A program made the translations under genes and the position numbers. This document shows, one piece after another, positions 12,201 to 22,900 of a stretch of 64,000 bases of DNA. This DNA is from Juglans regia. Taxonomy: Eukaryota; Streptophyta; Magnoliopsida; Fagales; Juglandaceae. The stretch is from contig NC_049901.1 of the NCBI RefSeq assembly GCF_001411555.2, positions 33,490,838-33,554,837 of the forward strand. The letters are read 5' to 3'. The notes under the pieces were generated by a model. It did not search any database and had not been told where the DNA came from. It saw only the letters and a program-made list of their open reading frames with translations. The first letter of the stretch is position 1. Each line of letters opens with the position of its first letter.

Positions 12201-13329
12201 GATTTGGACCAAAATTGATAATGGTTTGTTTTCCACTAAGTCGGCTTGGATTGTGTCTGCATTAGAAGTGATACTATTGAGGGACACTCTTGGATCTGGC
12301 ATAAGAGCCTCCCTCTTAAAATGTCTTCTCTTATGTGGAAAGCTTGGTATATGGCCCTTAGTGTCGATCATCATCTTCGACGTATTGGCATCCCTATTAC
12401 CTCTCGTTGTGATTGTTGTGCTAATGGTCACTTTGAGGACCAAAATCATGTTCTTTTTGTAGGTGATATTGCTAATAATATTTGGTGCTATTTTGGGGCT
12501 TATCTTGGGATCCCGGTACGCCGAAATTGGAAAGACAGTGAAGATGTGGTTTCGTCGCGCGAATCTTGCGTCTCAAGTTGGCATTATTGTGGGATTTCTC
12601 CTGGTGATTATCACTTGGAGAATTTGGCGGAGGCGCTGTTTGGCACGTATGGAGGGTCGCTTTGAATTTGTCTCCGAAATTATTCACTCTGCTCGTCGGT
12701 GGATTAGTCTTATATGCTGTGATATGAATGCTAGTTCTCACATTTCTAGTTTTGATTTGCAGGTATTGGAAAGTTTGCATGTCCAGCCCGTTCTTACCCC
12801 AATTCGGCGTTGCAAAACTATCACTTGGCAACGTCCTTCGACGGGATGGGTCAAGCTTAACACAGATGGCAGCAGTTTGGGTAACCCTGGTGCATCAGGT
12901 ATAGGTGGGATCATTAGAAATAATCATGGAAAGCTAATTCATGCTTTTTCCTCCTTCATTGGTACATGTTCTAATAATCGGGCAGAACTTTTAGCTCTTC
13001 TTCATGGACTCCAGGTTTGTAAATCCTTATCTCTAAATTATGTGCATATCGAACTTGACTCTATGACTGGTATTTCTTGGTGGAGGAGCAATAGATGTGG
13101 GGTGTGGTATCTGGAGGATTTCTGGGAGGAAATTATGGACATTATAACCTCCATGACCTACTCGCTCCATCATGTTTTTCGCGAGGGAAATAAAGTTGCA
13201 GATTGGTTAGCCAAACATGGAGCTTCTGCTAAAGATTTAGCTGTTTCTCAATTACTGGAGACTCCCCGTGCATTGCGTGGTCTTATCAACATGGACTACT
13301 CCGGGTTGCCGTCTTTGCGTTTTAGTTAG
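9218..13329 (+). pseudogene. LINE-1 ORF2: endonuclease / reverse transcriptase / RNase H polyprotein
   Basis: ATG 9218 overlaps the ORF1 stop by eight bases. Segments in order: exonuclease-endonuclease-phosphatase domain (WNVHG; GDFN near 9600; SDHSP near 9860), reverse transcriptase (PGPDGF near 10560, LDMAKAYDRVDW near 10940, QGDPLSPYLF near 11120), zf-RVT region (12250-12480) and RNase H (NTDGSSLGNPGASG near 12860 to the stop at 13329). Lesions visible: a frameshift near 9335; stops TGA 9786, TAG 10068 and TAA 10806; a one-base deletion in the YADD active-site codons near 11264; a T-run indel near 12000; shifts near 12258 and 12480. In intact plant L1s this single protein nicks DNA and copies the RNA. 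Confidence 0.9.
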
Positions 13330-13547
13330 TTTCGAGAGTATGGTGTTTTTTGTTTATTTTCTTGGTTATGTTAGTTTATTTTCTGGCTAGGTGTTTCCCG
13401 CATTCTGGGTTTTTCGTTTGTACCCCAGATGTTTGTTTTTGTAACTACGGTTTTCCTCCGCCACAAATGAGGGTTATTAATAAAATTGAGGAGGGGTCAC
13501 TAGTGAACAGGTGACCCTAACTTTTCTTTAAAAAAAAAAAATTATAT
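13330..13547 (+). terminator. LINE-1 3'UTR, polyadenylation signal and A-tail
   Basis: AATAAA at 13479-13484 is followed by GAGGAGGGGTCACTAGTGAA, a GTGACC word and an A-run at 13530-13541. The CCACAAATGAG...AATAAAATT.AGGAGGGGT.CACT end is repeated nearly base for base in LINE-4 (36100-36182), which identifies one LINE family. Confidence 0.85.
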
Positions 13548-13678
13548 TTATAGTATATGCCGGTATGTGCATTTATAGTTATAATATTATGAATAATATA
13601 TAGTACAATGTCATAATATATTATGCATTTATAACTATAATAATCGCTTATATATTATAGAACTGAACTAGAGTAATT

Positions 13679-13786
13679 CTACATACAACCGTGAAGTACG
13701 TAAACGCCGTATAATGACTTTGAAAAGAGTGGGGTCCACTATTAAAAAATTAATTTATAGTATAAATACTTAACGGTTGTATGCAG
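13679..13786. mobile_element. MITE (108 bp) joined to LINE-2
   Basis: The left end CTACATACAACCGTGAAGTA and right end TACTTAACGGTTGTATGCAG are reverse complements with two mismatches. The 20 bases just before it (13659-13678, AGAACTGAACTAGAGTAATT) also precede the family copy at 16.9 kb. The right terminus overlaps the TATGCAG that encodes the start of the LINE-2 YADD motif. Confidence 0.75.
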
Positions 13787-15858
13787 ATGATAGTGTCTAG
13801 TTTTGTAGGGCTACCTTACAAACCAACTTGAATATAATGCATCTACTAAATGTCTATAAGAAGGCCACTGGGCAGAAGGTGAACAAGGAAAAGATTTCCA
13901 TGGTGTTTAGCAAAAATGTCATACCTAGTCACCAAGCAGAGATCATGCAGTTGTGGGGAGTGTTGCAATGCCAAAATTATGACAAGTATCTGGGACTCCC
14001 TTCCATGGTGGGCAGAGGGAAATACCAAGCTTTTTCTCAGCTTAAAAATAAGGTATGGCAAAAACTTTAAGGGTCGAAGGAGAAGATTCTATCTCAAGGA
14101 GGGAAAGAGGTGCTTATCAAGGTTGTAGCCATATCTATTCCCACCTACACAATGAGTTGCTTTAAACTTCCTACCTCTATATGCATTGAATTGGAAAGTT
14201 TGATTGCCAAAATTTTGGTGGGGATAAAAGAAAGAGGAGAATAAAATTAGGTGGGTTAGCTGGAGAAAAATGTGTGAATCAAAGGAAAATGGTGGCATGG
14301 GGTTTAAAGACTTGAAAACTTTCAACTTAGCACTCTTAGCAAAGCAGGGATGGAGGATTCTCAAAGAGAAGGACTCACTGCTTCATAGGATCTCCAAGCT
14401 AAGTATTTCCCCTCTTCTAATTTTAAAGACTCCAAGCTAAGAGCAGCTCGTTCTTATGTGTGGAGGGGTATTTGGGAGGCAAAGAGCTTGTTGTTACAAG
14501 GGTGCAGATGGAGGGTAGGAGATGGAAAGACCATTAATATATGGTCTGACTATTTGTTTCCAAAGCACAGTTTAATCCCAGTTTTAGATTCTATTACTCA
14601 ATCCCAATTGAATTGGACAGTTGCAGATCTAATTGATGAACACACAAGATGGTGGGATTTGGAGAAGGTACGAAGACTCTTACCTAAAAGAGAAGCTTAT
14701 GAGGTTCTGAACATGATGTTACCTGCTGATAGCAGACCTGACAGCATGGTGTGGGAGCATGAGTCTAATGGGCAATTTAGTGTCAAGAGTGCCTACTGAC
14801 TGTTCATGTCCTTAGGTGAAGAAATGTAGTTTGGTGAGGTTTTATATGGGGAGGAGCAGAGGAGATGGTGGTGGAAGATTTGGTGGATGAAAGTACTTAA
14901 CAAAATAAAGATATTTGCTTGGAGGGTGTGTAAGAATGGGCTACCAACTCTGAAAAATCTACAAGCAAAGAAGGTGGTGGGTGATGCAAAATGTAGATAG
15001 TGTAAGGTGGAAGAGGAGGATATTAATCATGCTCTACTATATAGCTCAAGTTTCAAAGAAGTTCTGCAGGCAGAACTTAGATTTTTGCAAGAGTTTCAAG
15101 TTCAGGTTAATTTTTTGCAAATTATGGCTCACTTGATTAGAAGGAATAAACAAGGTGAAATAAAGAAGCTATTCCTATGTGCTTGGGAGCTGTGGTATAG
15201 AAGAAATCAGCTACTTTATGAGAATAAGAGCTTAACTCCAGAAGAACCCTTAGACAATGCATTGGCAGGATACAATGAGTTCATATCAGCAGTAGAGGAG
15301 TAGCAAAAGGGATGCAAACCTCAATGTGGTTGGAAGCTTCCACCTTCGGGTATATTGAAGTTGAACACAGATGGTGCTATCTTCCATGATCATTGTAGAT
15401 CAGGTGCATGTATGGTTCTTTGAGATGAAGGTGGAAGGGTAGTCTTCACAGTAAGCAAACCAGAACATGAGGTCGATTATCCTATCGAGATTGAACTATT
15501 AGCTGTGCTGAGGGGACTTCAGATATGTCTTCCTTTGGGTATTACTGATCTTTAAGTTGAATGTGATTCCATGTTGGTAGTTCCAGAGCTAAACAAAGAG
15601 CAGAAATCTATGTCTATATGGGGGAGCTTGACTCAAGAGATAAGAAGGTTGGTTTTAAGATTTCCAAAAGTTACAATACACCATAGAGGCCGAATGACCA
15701 ATACTGTAGCCCATTGTTTGGCAAGACATTCATGGCATGTAGATGATCTAGTGATTTGGTGGGACTTTTTCCCAGGTTTTGTTTCCCAAGTCATTTGGAA
15801 TGATGCAATGATGCAATTCTTTATTCTGAGGAATAAAACAGTTAAGCATTGTTCATGA
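13780..15858 (+). pseudogene. LINE-2 ORF2 fragment: end of reverse transcriptase, zf-RVT, RNase H
   Basis: It begins exactly at a YADD-encoding TATGCAGATGAT (13780-13791), followed by an in-frame TAG at 13798. It continues with NYDKYLGLPSMVGR (near 13980), the WRVGDGKTINIWSDYLFP part of the RT-RNase H linker (near 14510), a DSMVWEHESNGQFSVKSAY zf-RVT entry (near 14740) and an RNase H domain (KLNTDGA near 15360 to the stop at 15858). Further stops occur near 14070, 14800, 14998, 15303 and 15421, with frameshifts near 14215 and 14400. Endonuclease and the N-terminal RT are missing. Confidence 0.85.
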
Positions 15859-15867
15859 AAAAAAAAA

Positions 15868-16178
15868 TAATAGCTTATATATTATTTTTGTAATGATATA
15901 TATATCTATATAATTATAATATTCATCATACACATTATATATTTATGTATATTGTGCCTACTAATATAATAGCATGGACAGAGTAGCTATAGTTTGCTCC
16001 AAAGGCCTAAAAACTGGTCATTGAAATCAGTATCATCATTCAAACAGCTAAATTAGACTTTCGAATGAATAACACCGTTAGAACGCCTAAAGTAGAGGGT
16101 TCAAAAGGAATATGAATCATAAGGATGAACGATTTAGTCCCTAATTTAAACTAGCACAGATTTGCGGGCAAAATTTAG
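15868..16178. other. AT-rich spacer with diverged CACTA-like words
   Basis: No gene. From about 16040 it contains CATTCAAAC, TTTCGAATG, CGTTAGAACG and CGTTTGAACG words (continuing at 16440-16600 on the far side of the MITE). This suggests an old CACTA subterminal fragment. Confidence 0.4.
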
Positions 16179-16378
16179 GTCCCGTTTGGATTGAGAGATG
16201 AGATGAGATGGTTTTAGATGAGTTGAATAAAATATTATTATAATATTATTTTTTAATATTATAATTGTTTTAGAATTTGAAAAAGTTGAATTGTTTATTA
16301 TTTTTGTGTGGAAATTTGAGAAAGTTGTAATAATGAGATGAGATGAGTTGAGATCACTTCTCAATCCAAACAGAGCCT
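16179..16378. mobile_element. MITE of the GAGATGAGATGAG family, copy 1 (about 200 bp)
   Basis: Begins GTCCCGTTTGGATTGAGAGA and ends TCTCAATCCAAACAGAGC, which are reverse complements with few mismatches. The interior has GATGAGATGAGATGG, an AATAAAATATTATTA core and GAATTTGAAAAAGTTGAATT. No coding capacity. I recall this type as abundant in Juglandaceae-like genomes, which is a weak taxonomic hint. Confidence 0.8.
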
Positions 16379-16604
16379 AGCCAGAAAAATCACTTTTCAA
16401 AAAAAAAAAGTTTGTCACAAAAAATTAGTTCAATTGCCTAAAATTGAATGTTTGAATGAATTATATCACTCGAACACATAAAAATAAGTTATTAAAATAT
16501 TACCAAATATTAGCCCAAAATTAGACACTCAAATAAATAACACCGTTTGAACGACTAATAAAACTGTTCCAACAGATAATCACTTTAGGGACAAATGACT
16601 TGTG

Positions 16605-16800
16605 TTTTCGCAGATGAGATGAGTTGAGATAAAAGTTGAAAATTGAATAAAATATTATTAGAATATATTTTTTAATATTATTTTTATTTTATAATTTGAA
16701 AAAGTTGAATTGTTTATTTTATTTTGTGTGAAAATTTAAGAAGTTTGTAATGATTAGATTAGATGAGATGAGATGAGAATGGTTGTGAAAACAAACGAGT
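16605..16800. mobile_element. MITE of the GAGATGAGATGAG family, copy 2
   Basis: The same interior order as copy 1 (GATGAGATGAGTTGAG, AATAAAATATTATTAG, TAATTTGAAAAAGTTGAATT, GATGAGATGAGATGAG) in the same orientation, with more diverged ends (GTTTTCGCAG.../...GTGAAAACAAAC). Confidence 0.7.
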
Positions 16801-16897
16801 ATAATTGGTGAATTATTGTTCTTGGCCGTTTTCAGGATAAATATTAGGAGTGTAACCAGTTCGATTTGGTTTGTATGTTTTTTAGAACTGAACTAGA

Positions 16898-17065
16898 GTA
16901 ATTTTACCTACAATCGTGAAGTGCGTAAACGCCGCATAATCGCTTTGAAAAAGAGTGGGGTCCACTATTAAAAAATTAATTTTTTTCATATGGGTCTCAT
17001 GTTTTATTCACTTTTTTTCAAAGTGATTACGTGGTGGTTGCACAATTTATGGTTGCAATTATCTT
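16898..17065. mobile_element. MITE, third copy of the CGCATAATCGCTTTG family
   Basis: The left end (TACCTACAATCGTGAAGTGC then CGCCGCATAATCGCTTTG) pairs imperfectly with the right end (CAAAGTGATTACGTGGTGG then GCACAATTTATGG). The first 100 bases, including the 20-base leader at 16884-16903, are nearly the same as 13659-13755. Confidence 0.7.
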
Positions 17066-17086
17066 TTCTCACCGAACTGGTATACA

Positions 17087-17320
17087 TTGATTTTGAAAAT
17101 TTATGATGGGCACCAAGATAAACCCACTCTTAAAGATCTTTTGCAAGTTCCATATGTGCCAATTACAAGGTCAAGAGCCAAGAAGATTAAGGAGGCAATG
17201 CAAAAATTGGTACAATCCACATGGGATGAAGCTAGCAAGACTGCAACACTCAAGATGGGCTTCAGAGAAGAAGATCTAGTTTTGATCAACTTGATACAAG
17301 CTATGGAAGACATGAGTTAG
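17087..17320 (+). pseudogene. Ty3/gypsy polyprotein C-terminal tail
   Basis: The 77-codon frame contains VPITRSRAKKIKEAMQKLVQ, the basic 'G-P-x-T-R-x-R-A-K-x-(I/L)-(K/Q)' signature found at the extreme C-terminus of many plant gypsy polyproteins, followed by an acidic tail and a stop at 17318-17320. The rest of the polyprotein is missing upstream. Confidence 0.7.
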
Positions 17321-18014
17321 AGTTATTGTTTGAACTTTGTTTAGTTGATTAAAATGGCTTATTTTATTAGTTATATGAATTAGTCTGGAATAAGGGGTTT
17401 GAGATGTTTGGCCCACATATGTTTTATGTTTCATGAACTAGGGTTTCAAGAGATGTTTTTAAGGGTAGTTTAGGGATTGTTTTAATTTGCAACTAGGGTT
17501 TCTTTTGGGAAAGCCTTGTATTTCGCCTAAGGGTATTTTGGAAAATGATTTTAAGTTCACTTAGGGCTTTTGGGGGCATTGAGATATGTAAGTTACTGTA
17601 GTCGAGTATTGTAGCCGTGACACTATTCACTAAGGGGTATTTTTGGAAGATGGAGATTTATTTTGGCTAGGGTTTTAATTAGGTTTTTGTTTAAATACTC
17701 TTTGTAGCCTCATTTTAATTATTTTATGAAATTTGATGAATTTATTCATTGTGAGTTGAGTTTATCTCCTTTTGTTCTTGAATGAACATTTGAACTTATC
17801 AAAAATAAATCACAACCTTTGTGACGTGCGCTCTTCCTTATAATTTAGATTCTTGAGACAAGTTCTTCAACGGGTCTAGATTTTCATATAATCTAAGTTC
17901 TTGAAAGGAGTTCCTTAACGGGTCTAAATTTTCCATTGGCTTGATTTTGGCTTTCTTGGGTGAGTTTTCAAATTTATTGTGGATTCAAGGGATTCCATTC
18001 CCATGGGTTCATAT
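17087..18014 (+). mobile_element. Ty3/gypsy retrotransposon 3' remnant (end of polyprotein plus LTR-like sequence)
   Basis: After a short coding remnant, the remaining 690 bases have LTR character: TTAAATACTCTTTGTAGCC (promoter-like TTAAATA), a repeated TTCTTGA..AGTTCTT..AACGGGTCTA unit (17840-17884 and 17887-17931), and an end reading CCATGGGTTCATATCATGG. About 75 bases flanking the remnant are directly repeated: 17038-17110 matches 18015-18090, both containing ATCTTTTCTCAC.GAAC.GG.ATAC. Nothing of gag, protease, RT or integrase catalytic core is present. Confidence 0.65.
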
Positions 18015-18449
18015 CATGGCGGTTACACAATTCACGATTGTAAATATCTTTTCTCACTGAACCGGCATACACCAATTTTGAAAATCTAAGAATCGATACT
18101 GGTCGAGTTTTGTAAGTTTTTTAGAACCGAATCGGTAGATACCAATTTACTACCAAAGCCGAAACTTTCGATTTTACAGATTATTTATGTTACTAATAAA
18201 ATAATGTTTACATAAACTATATTATTAGTCTATTTATATTATAGTATAAGAACATTATTTTATAATAATTAACACAAACTAGTATAATATTCAATTTAAC
18301 TATATTCTAAGAACCATCAGCGCTTTGAACTAGTGGTGTTTCAATGGTGGTTCCAGAGAGCAAAAAAGTCTCCTCTCTGGTCTAAGCTTGCTTTGAACCA
18401 GTGGTGGTGAATCCGTTTTTCGAGCATCTCGGCTTAGCTTGGATCCATT

Positions 18450-19962
18450 ATGGCACAAGAGGGGAGTACCAGGCTGGATGGTGTAGAGGCACACTGGAGG
18501 AAACTTAGTTTGACAGAGGAAGAAGAGGCAGTGTTGGAAGTGGATAGCAACCAGGGGGGGGGGGAATCTCCATAGAAGTCTCATTGGTAGGGTTTGCTTA
18601 GAGATAGCAGTGGGGAAGGCATTCATTAGCAACACAATGTCAAAAATATGGCGGATTAGTAAACGGGCCATATTCAAAGAAGTTAATCGTAATGTTTTTA
18701 TTATTACATTTGAAACTAAAGCAGACATGTACAGAATCTTCGAAGGCAAGCCATGGACGTTTGATAATGCTTTGTTTTTGTTGTTGCCTTACGATGGGAC
18801 CAAGAGCCCAGGAAAGTTCAGTTTCGACAGAGAAGTTTTCTGGATGCAAATACATGATATGACTGAGGATTAGGGATATCAAGTAGGAGGTTCGATGGGA
18901 CGTGTCATAGAAGTGGATGCTAAGGATGACGACATTGGATGGGGGAGTTGCCTTCGAGTTAAGGTGGAGTTATTGCTCTGTAAAGCCATAGCTAGAGGTC
19001 GTTTTACAAGCTACCAGGGAACAAAGCATTGGGTCCACTTTCATTACGAGAAGCTCACAAAGCTTTCTTTCCAGTGTGGATGGTTCCTTCACGGTGATCA
19101 GAGCTGCCAGTCAAACCGGGAGGGTAAAGGGATAAAGCAGCTTCCGGGCTACAATTCGGCCCTTGGTTGCGTGCAAAAGGAAACAAGAGAAGGTGGTCAT
19201 CTCCGTCCAGATTCGGTAGAGGTGAGAGTGGGAAGGAAGCGGGAATGGAGAGTGGCTTGATGGAGGTGGAAACCTCTGCTAGTAACCTAGTTGAAGGGCT
19301 ATCGGAGAAGGAGGCAGAAATAGGCCATCAGGGCATCACCCCTACCATGGTTAAGAACCCTAGATTTGTACAAAGCAATGGCACCTCAGTTATAGGTGGA
19401 AAGGATCAATTGTCAGCAGAATCAGAGGGACGTGACGAGGTGTGGGGAACTGCTACTTTGCCTGAAATGGGGGAGACACAATTGCAAATTTTGCGAAAAA
19501 GTTGACGTCCTTGCGACGAAAAATCAGGAGGGAATTGAGGTTGATGGGCAGGAAATTGTGCGGGAAACACAGTTTCAAAATGGGCCAGGGAATGGGCCCA
19601 ATTTTACACCAGGACCAGCCTTTGTACAGAGCAACCCCAAAGCCCTTATCTCTATAATTCCAATGGCTAGTTATACAGAAGAGGAAGGAACGAAATAGGA
19701 GGACCAGTTGGTTTTGGCTCAGAAGCATCGAAGGAAAGGGGATGGTCGTCAGTGGAAAAGACGAGCCAAGGCACCAGGGAACCCTATAGCAGTGGCTGAC
19801 TCCATTTTGGCTCCTTGGAAAAAGAGGGAAGCATCAGTTAGCAAAGTTAGCCCTTTACCCTTTAAAAAACTCAGGAAAACCCAAGCGGATAATAAACTGG
19901 TGGATGATGTATGCCCAGAGGAATCGACGGTGGCTGCGAGTCAGTCCCGCCGGTCCCAATGA
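18450..19962 (+). pseudogene. LINE-3 ORF1: DUF4283/zinc-knuckle protein
   Basis: ATG 18450 opens a frame that breaks in an 11-G run (about 18554-18564). The next frame carries a DUF4283-like domain (VFIITFETKADMYRIFEGKPW, then FWMQIHDM), an in-frame TAG at 18871, the DUF4283 end (GRVIEVDAKDDDIGWGSCLRV) and a damaged knuckle, FQCGWFLHGDQSC, in which the first cysteine appears lost. More frameshifts occur before the basic C-terminus (VAASQSRRSQ). The stop TGA (19960-19962) overlaps the ORF2 ATG as ATGA. Confidence 0.82.
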
Positions 19963-22900
19963 AAATTTTAGGTTGGAACTGTTGGGGGGATTGGGAGCCC
20001 CCAAACAGTTCAAACTCTTCACACAATGGTGAAGGACAAGCTGCCCGATGTAGTCTTCTTGATGGAGACTAAATTATCTTATGTAAATAGTCTCAAAGTG
20101 GCAAAGAGGCTTAAGTACAATGGATGTATTGTAGTTGAGGCTAGAGGGAAGAGTGGTGGACTCATGCTCTTGTGGAAAGAGGAGGACTCAGTAAAACTGA
20201 TTAATTACTCTCAACACCATATCAATGTTGAGGTTAATGATGCACGTTGTAATTTTAAATGGCTCTTGACTTGCCTCTATGGTCACCCATCAGCTAACCT
20301 AAGGAGCCAGACCTGGGATTTGCTCTCTTCCTTGAAGCCTAGAAATGGGGGATGGGGAGTTATTGGGGACTTCAATGAGGTGTTGTATGATGATGAAAAA
20401 GTGGGAGGGAGGCCTAGAAGTGAGAGTCTCATGTGTAAGTTCAAGAAGGTAATGGAGGAAGGTAAACTCAGTGATTTAGGATGGAGGGGTAACAAATTTA
20501 CTTGGTGCAACCACCATGAAGATGAGACTTTTACAAAAGAAAGACTTGACCAAGCCATAGCAAATGGTGATTGGAGGGATAAATATTTTGAGTTCTCAGT
20601 GGCAATCCTAACTGCAATCTACTCTGATCATAGCCCAATACTGCTGCAATATGGTCTTGGTAGACCATCATCCCGTAGGTCACATATACCTTTCAAGTAT
20701 GAAGCAAGCTGGTATAAGGAGGAGAGATGCAATGAGGTAATCTCAGAAGTTTGGGGTGACAGTAATGGGAGGGACAGGTGTTTGAACAGATTGATGAGAA
20801 AATGGCATCAAACAAAAAAGGTTTTAAAATAGTGGAGCAAAAACCTTGTAAGGGATAGAACCAAAGCTATTAGAGAAAAGTCCCAACTGTTAAGCTGGTT
20901 ACAGAAAGATGAAAGACCTGATAATATGGTTGAACAAAAAAGTCTTCGAAAAGAGTTGGACATTTTCTTAGATCAAGAAGATACCTGGTGGAAGCAAAGA
21001 ACAAAGAAACATTGGTTGATAGGAGGGGACAAAAACACCAAGTTCTTTTACACTTGTGTGAACCAGAGAAGGGAAAAAAAAAAATCCATCAATAGAGTTG
21101 GAGATATGTTTGGGATAGAACTAATCAAGAGACCTGACATAGCTTAGGGTTTCAAGAGCGTTTTCTCATATGTTTTCCAGTCCTCCCAGCCAGAACCAGA
21201 ATGTATAGAGTAGAGTTTACAGGGGATTGAACCTAGACTGTCAGTTGAATTGCAGCAACATTTGGACGAGGTTTTTATAGAAAAAGTGGTGGAGGAGGCC
21301 CTTAAGCAAATGTCCTCTTTAAGTCCCTAGGCCCAGATGGTTTCAATGCGGGTTTCTACCAGGATTATTGGAAGTCAATAGGGTCTGAAATAACTCTAGC
21401 TGTTCTAGAGTTTCTTAAAGTGGGAAAATGCCAAAGGACTTTAACCACACCCACCTGGTACTAATCCCTAAGGTAAATAATCCAATTTCTATGAATGATT
21501 ATAGACCTATCTCTCTGTGCAATGTAGCTTACAAACTGATCTCCAAAGTATTGGCCAATAGAATGAAAGGGGTGTTGGACATGGTGATATCTTGGAACCA
21601 GAGTGCATTCATTACCAAAAGGCTAATCTCGGATAACATTGTGGTGACTTATGAGCTACACCATACAATAAAGTTAAAACAGAAGGGTAAGCAAGACACT
21701 ATGGCTATCAAGTTAGACATGTCAAAAGCATACGATAGAGTGGAGTGGAGCTTCCTGGAAAATCTAATGCTTAAGATGGGTTTTGGAAAGAAATGTTCTG
21801 ACCTCGTGATGGAGTGTGTAAGGTCAGTCTCTTGTGCTGTCCTCACTAATGGTGAAGCTGGTGAGGTCCTTTTCCCATCCAGAGGATTGTGCCATGGAGA
21901 CCCATTGTCTCCATACCTATTCCTAATCTGTGCTGAAGGCCTTAGTTCTTTGCTTCATAATGCTGAATCCAAGGGTTTGATCAAGGGTACTACTATCTCA
22001 AGGGGTGGTTTGAGGATAAACCACATCCTTTTTGCTGATGACTGTGTAACTTTCTATAGAGCCAAACTAGTTGAGTGGTATCAAATCCGAGATCTTCTGG
22101 TTTTATATGAGAGTGCTTTTGGACAAACTCTGAACAAAGAGAAAACCAGTGTATTTTTTAGTTCCAATACCAGAATGGAAGCAAAGGAATTCATTTTGCA
22201 GCAGGTGAATGGGTCAAGGTGTATTGATTATAATCGATATCTAGGCCTCCCAACTACAATTGGAAGGTCAAAGTATAATACTTTCAAGTCTTTAAAGGAG
22301 AGGATATGGAAAATAATCGATAGTTGGAAGACCAAATTCTTATCCTCTGCAGGGAAAGAGATCCTCATCAAGAGTGTGCTACAGGCAATCCCAGTTTATA
22401 CCGTGTATTCAAACTGCCTAGACTTCTCCTCAAAGAAATTGAAGGACTCTTGTCTAGATTCTGGTGGTGCCATAGTGGAGAAGGGAAAGGAATTCACTGG
22501 AAATCGTGGAGTGCAATGGGGGTGGTCAAGAACCAGGGAGGCTGGGGTTTAGGGACCTCAGCAGTTTCAACAAGGCTCTTCTAGCAAAGTAGTGCTGGAG
22601 GATGATCAAAGAACCAAACTCTCTGGTCTCTTTGGTGTTCAAACAAAAATACTTCCAAAACTACAATATGTTGGAGGCAAAACTGAAGGGTACCCCTTCT
22701 TTTATATGGAGAAGTCTATGGTCTAGCTTGGACCTGATCAAATAGGGGTTTGTTTGGTGAGTTGGAGATGGCACTAACATAAAAATTTGGAAGGATAAAT
22801 GGCTTTCCAACCCGGTGACCTACCAGGTTCAAACTCCCATAAATACTCTTAATCATGAGGCCAGAGTTGCCACATTGATAGAGGAAGGCAGTTGTGAATG

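Larger units (their letters stand above)
7588..13547 (+). mobile_element. LINE-1: full-length L1-type non-LTR retrotransposon
   Basis: An 18-bp target duplication, TTATAGTATATGCCGGTA, occurs at 7570-7587 and 13548-13565. Between them lie a short 5' leader, ORF1 (DUF4283/zinc-knuckle protein), ORF2 (endonuclease, reverse transcriptase, zf-RVT, RNase H), a 3'UTR with AATAAA and an A-tail. This is the classic plant L1 layout at about 5.96 kb. The matching duplication marks it as one complete insertion. Multiple lesions in ORF2 make it immobile on its own. Confidence 0.93.
13659..15867 (+). mobile_element. LINE-2: 5'-truncated LINE with a MITE at its 5' end
   Basis: A candidate 18-bp target duplication with one mismatch (TAATCGCTTATATATTAT 13641-13658; TAATAGCTTATATATTAT 15868-15885) encloses MITE sequence (13659-13786) followed directly by LINE reverse-transcriptase sequence. 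The insert ends with a 10-base A-tail (15858-15867) immediately after the RNase H stop, so there is almost no 3'UTR. Its protein and 3' end differ clearly from LINE-1, so it is another LINE family. Confidence 0.75.

Noticed and set aside
16179..16800. The two GAGATGAG elements as the two LTRs or ends of one transposon
   Set aside because: Each has its own inverted ends and the same internal order, so they are two separate MITE copies in the same orientation.
17087..18014. Gypsy remnant as a complete solo LTR
   Set aside because: It begins inside polyprotein coding sequence and lacks a clean 4-6 bp target duplication; the long flanking repeats are something else.
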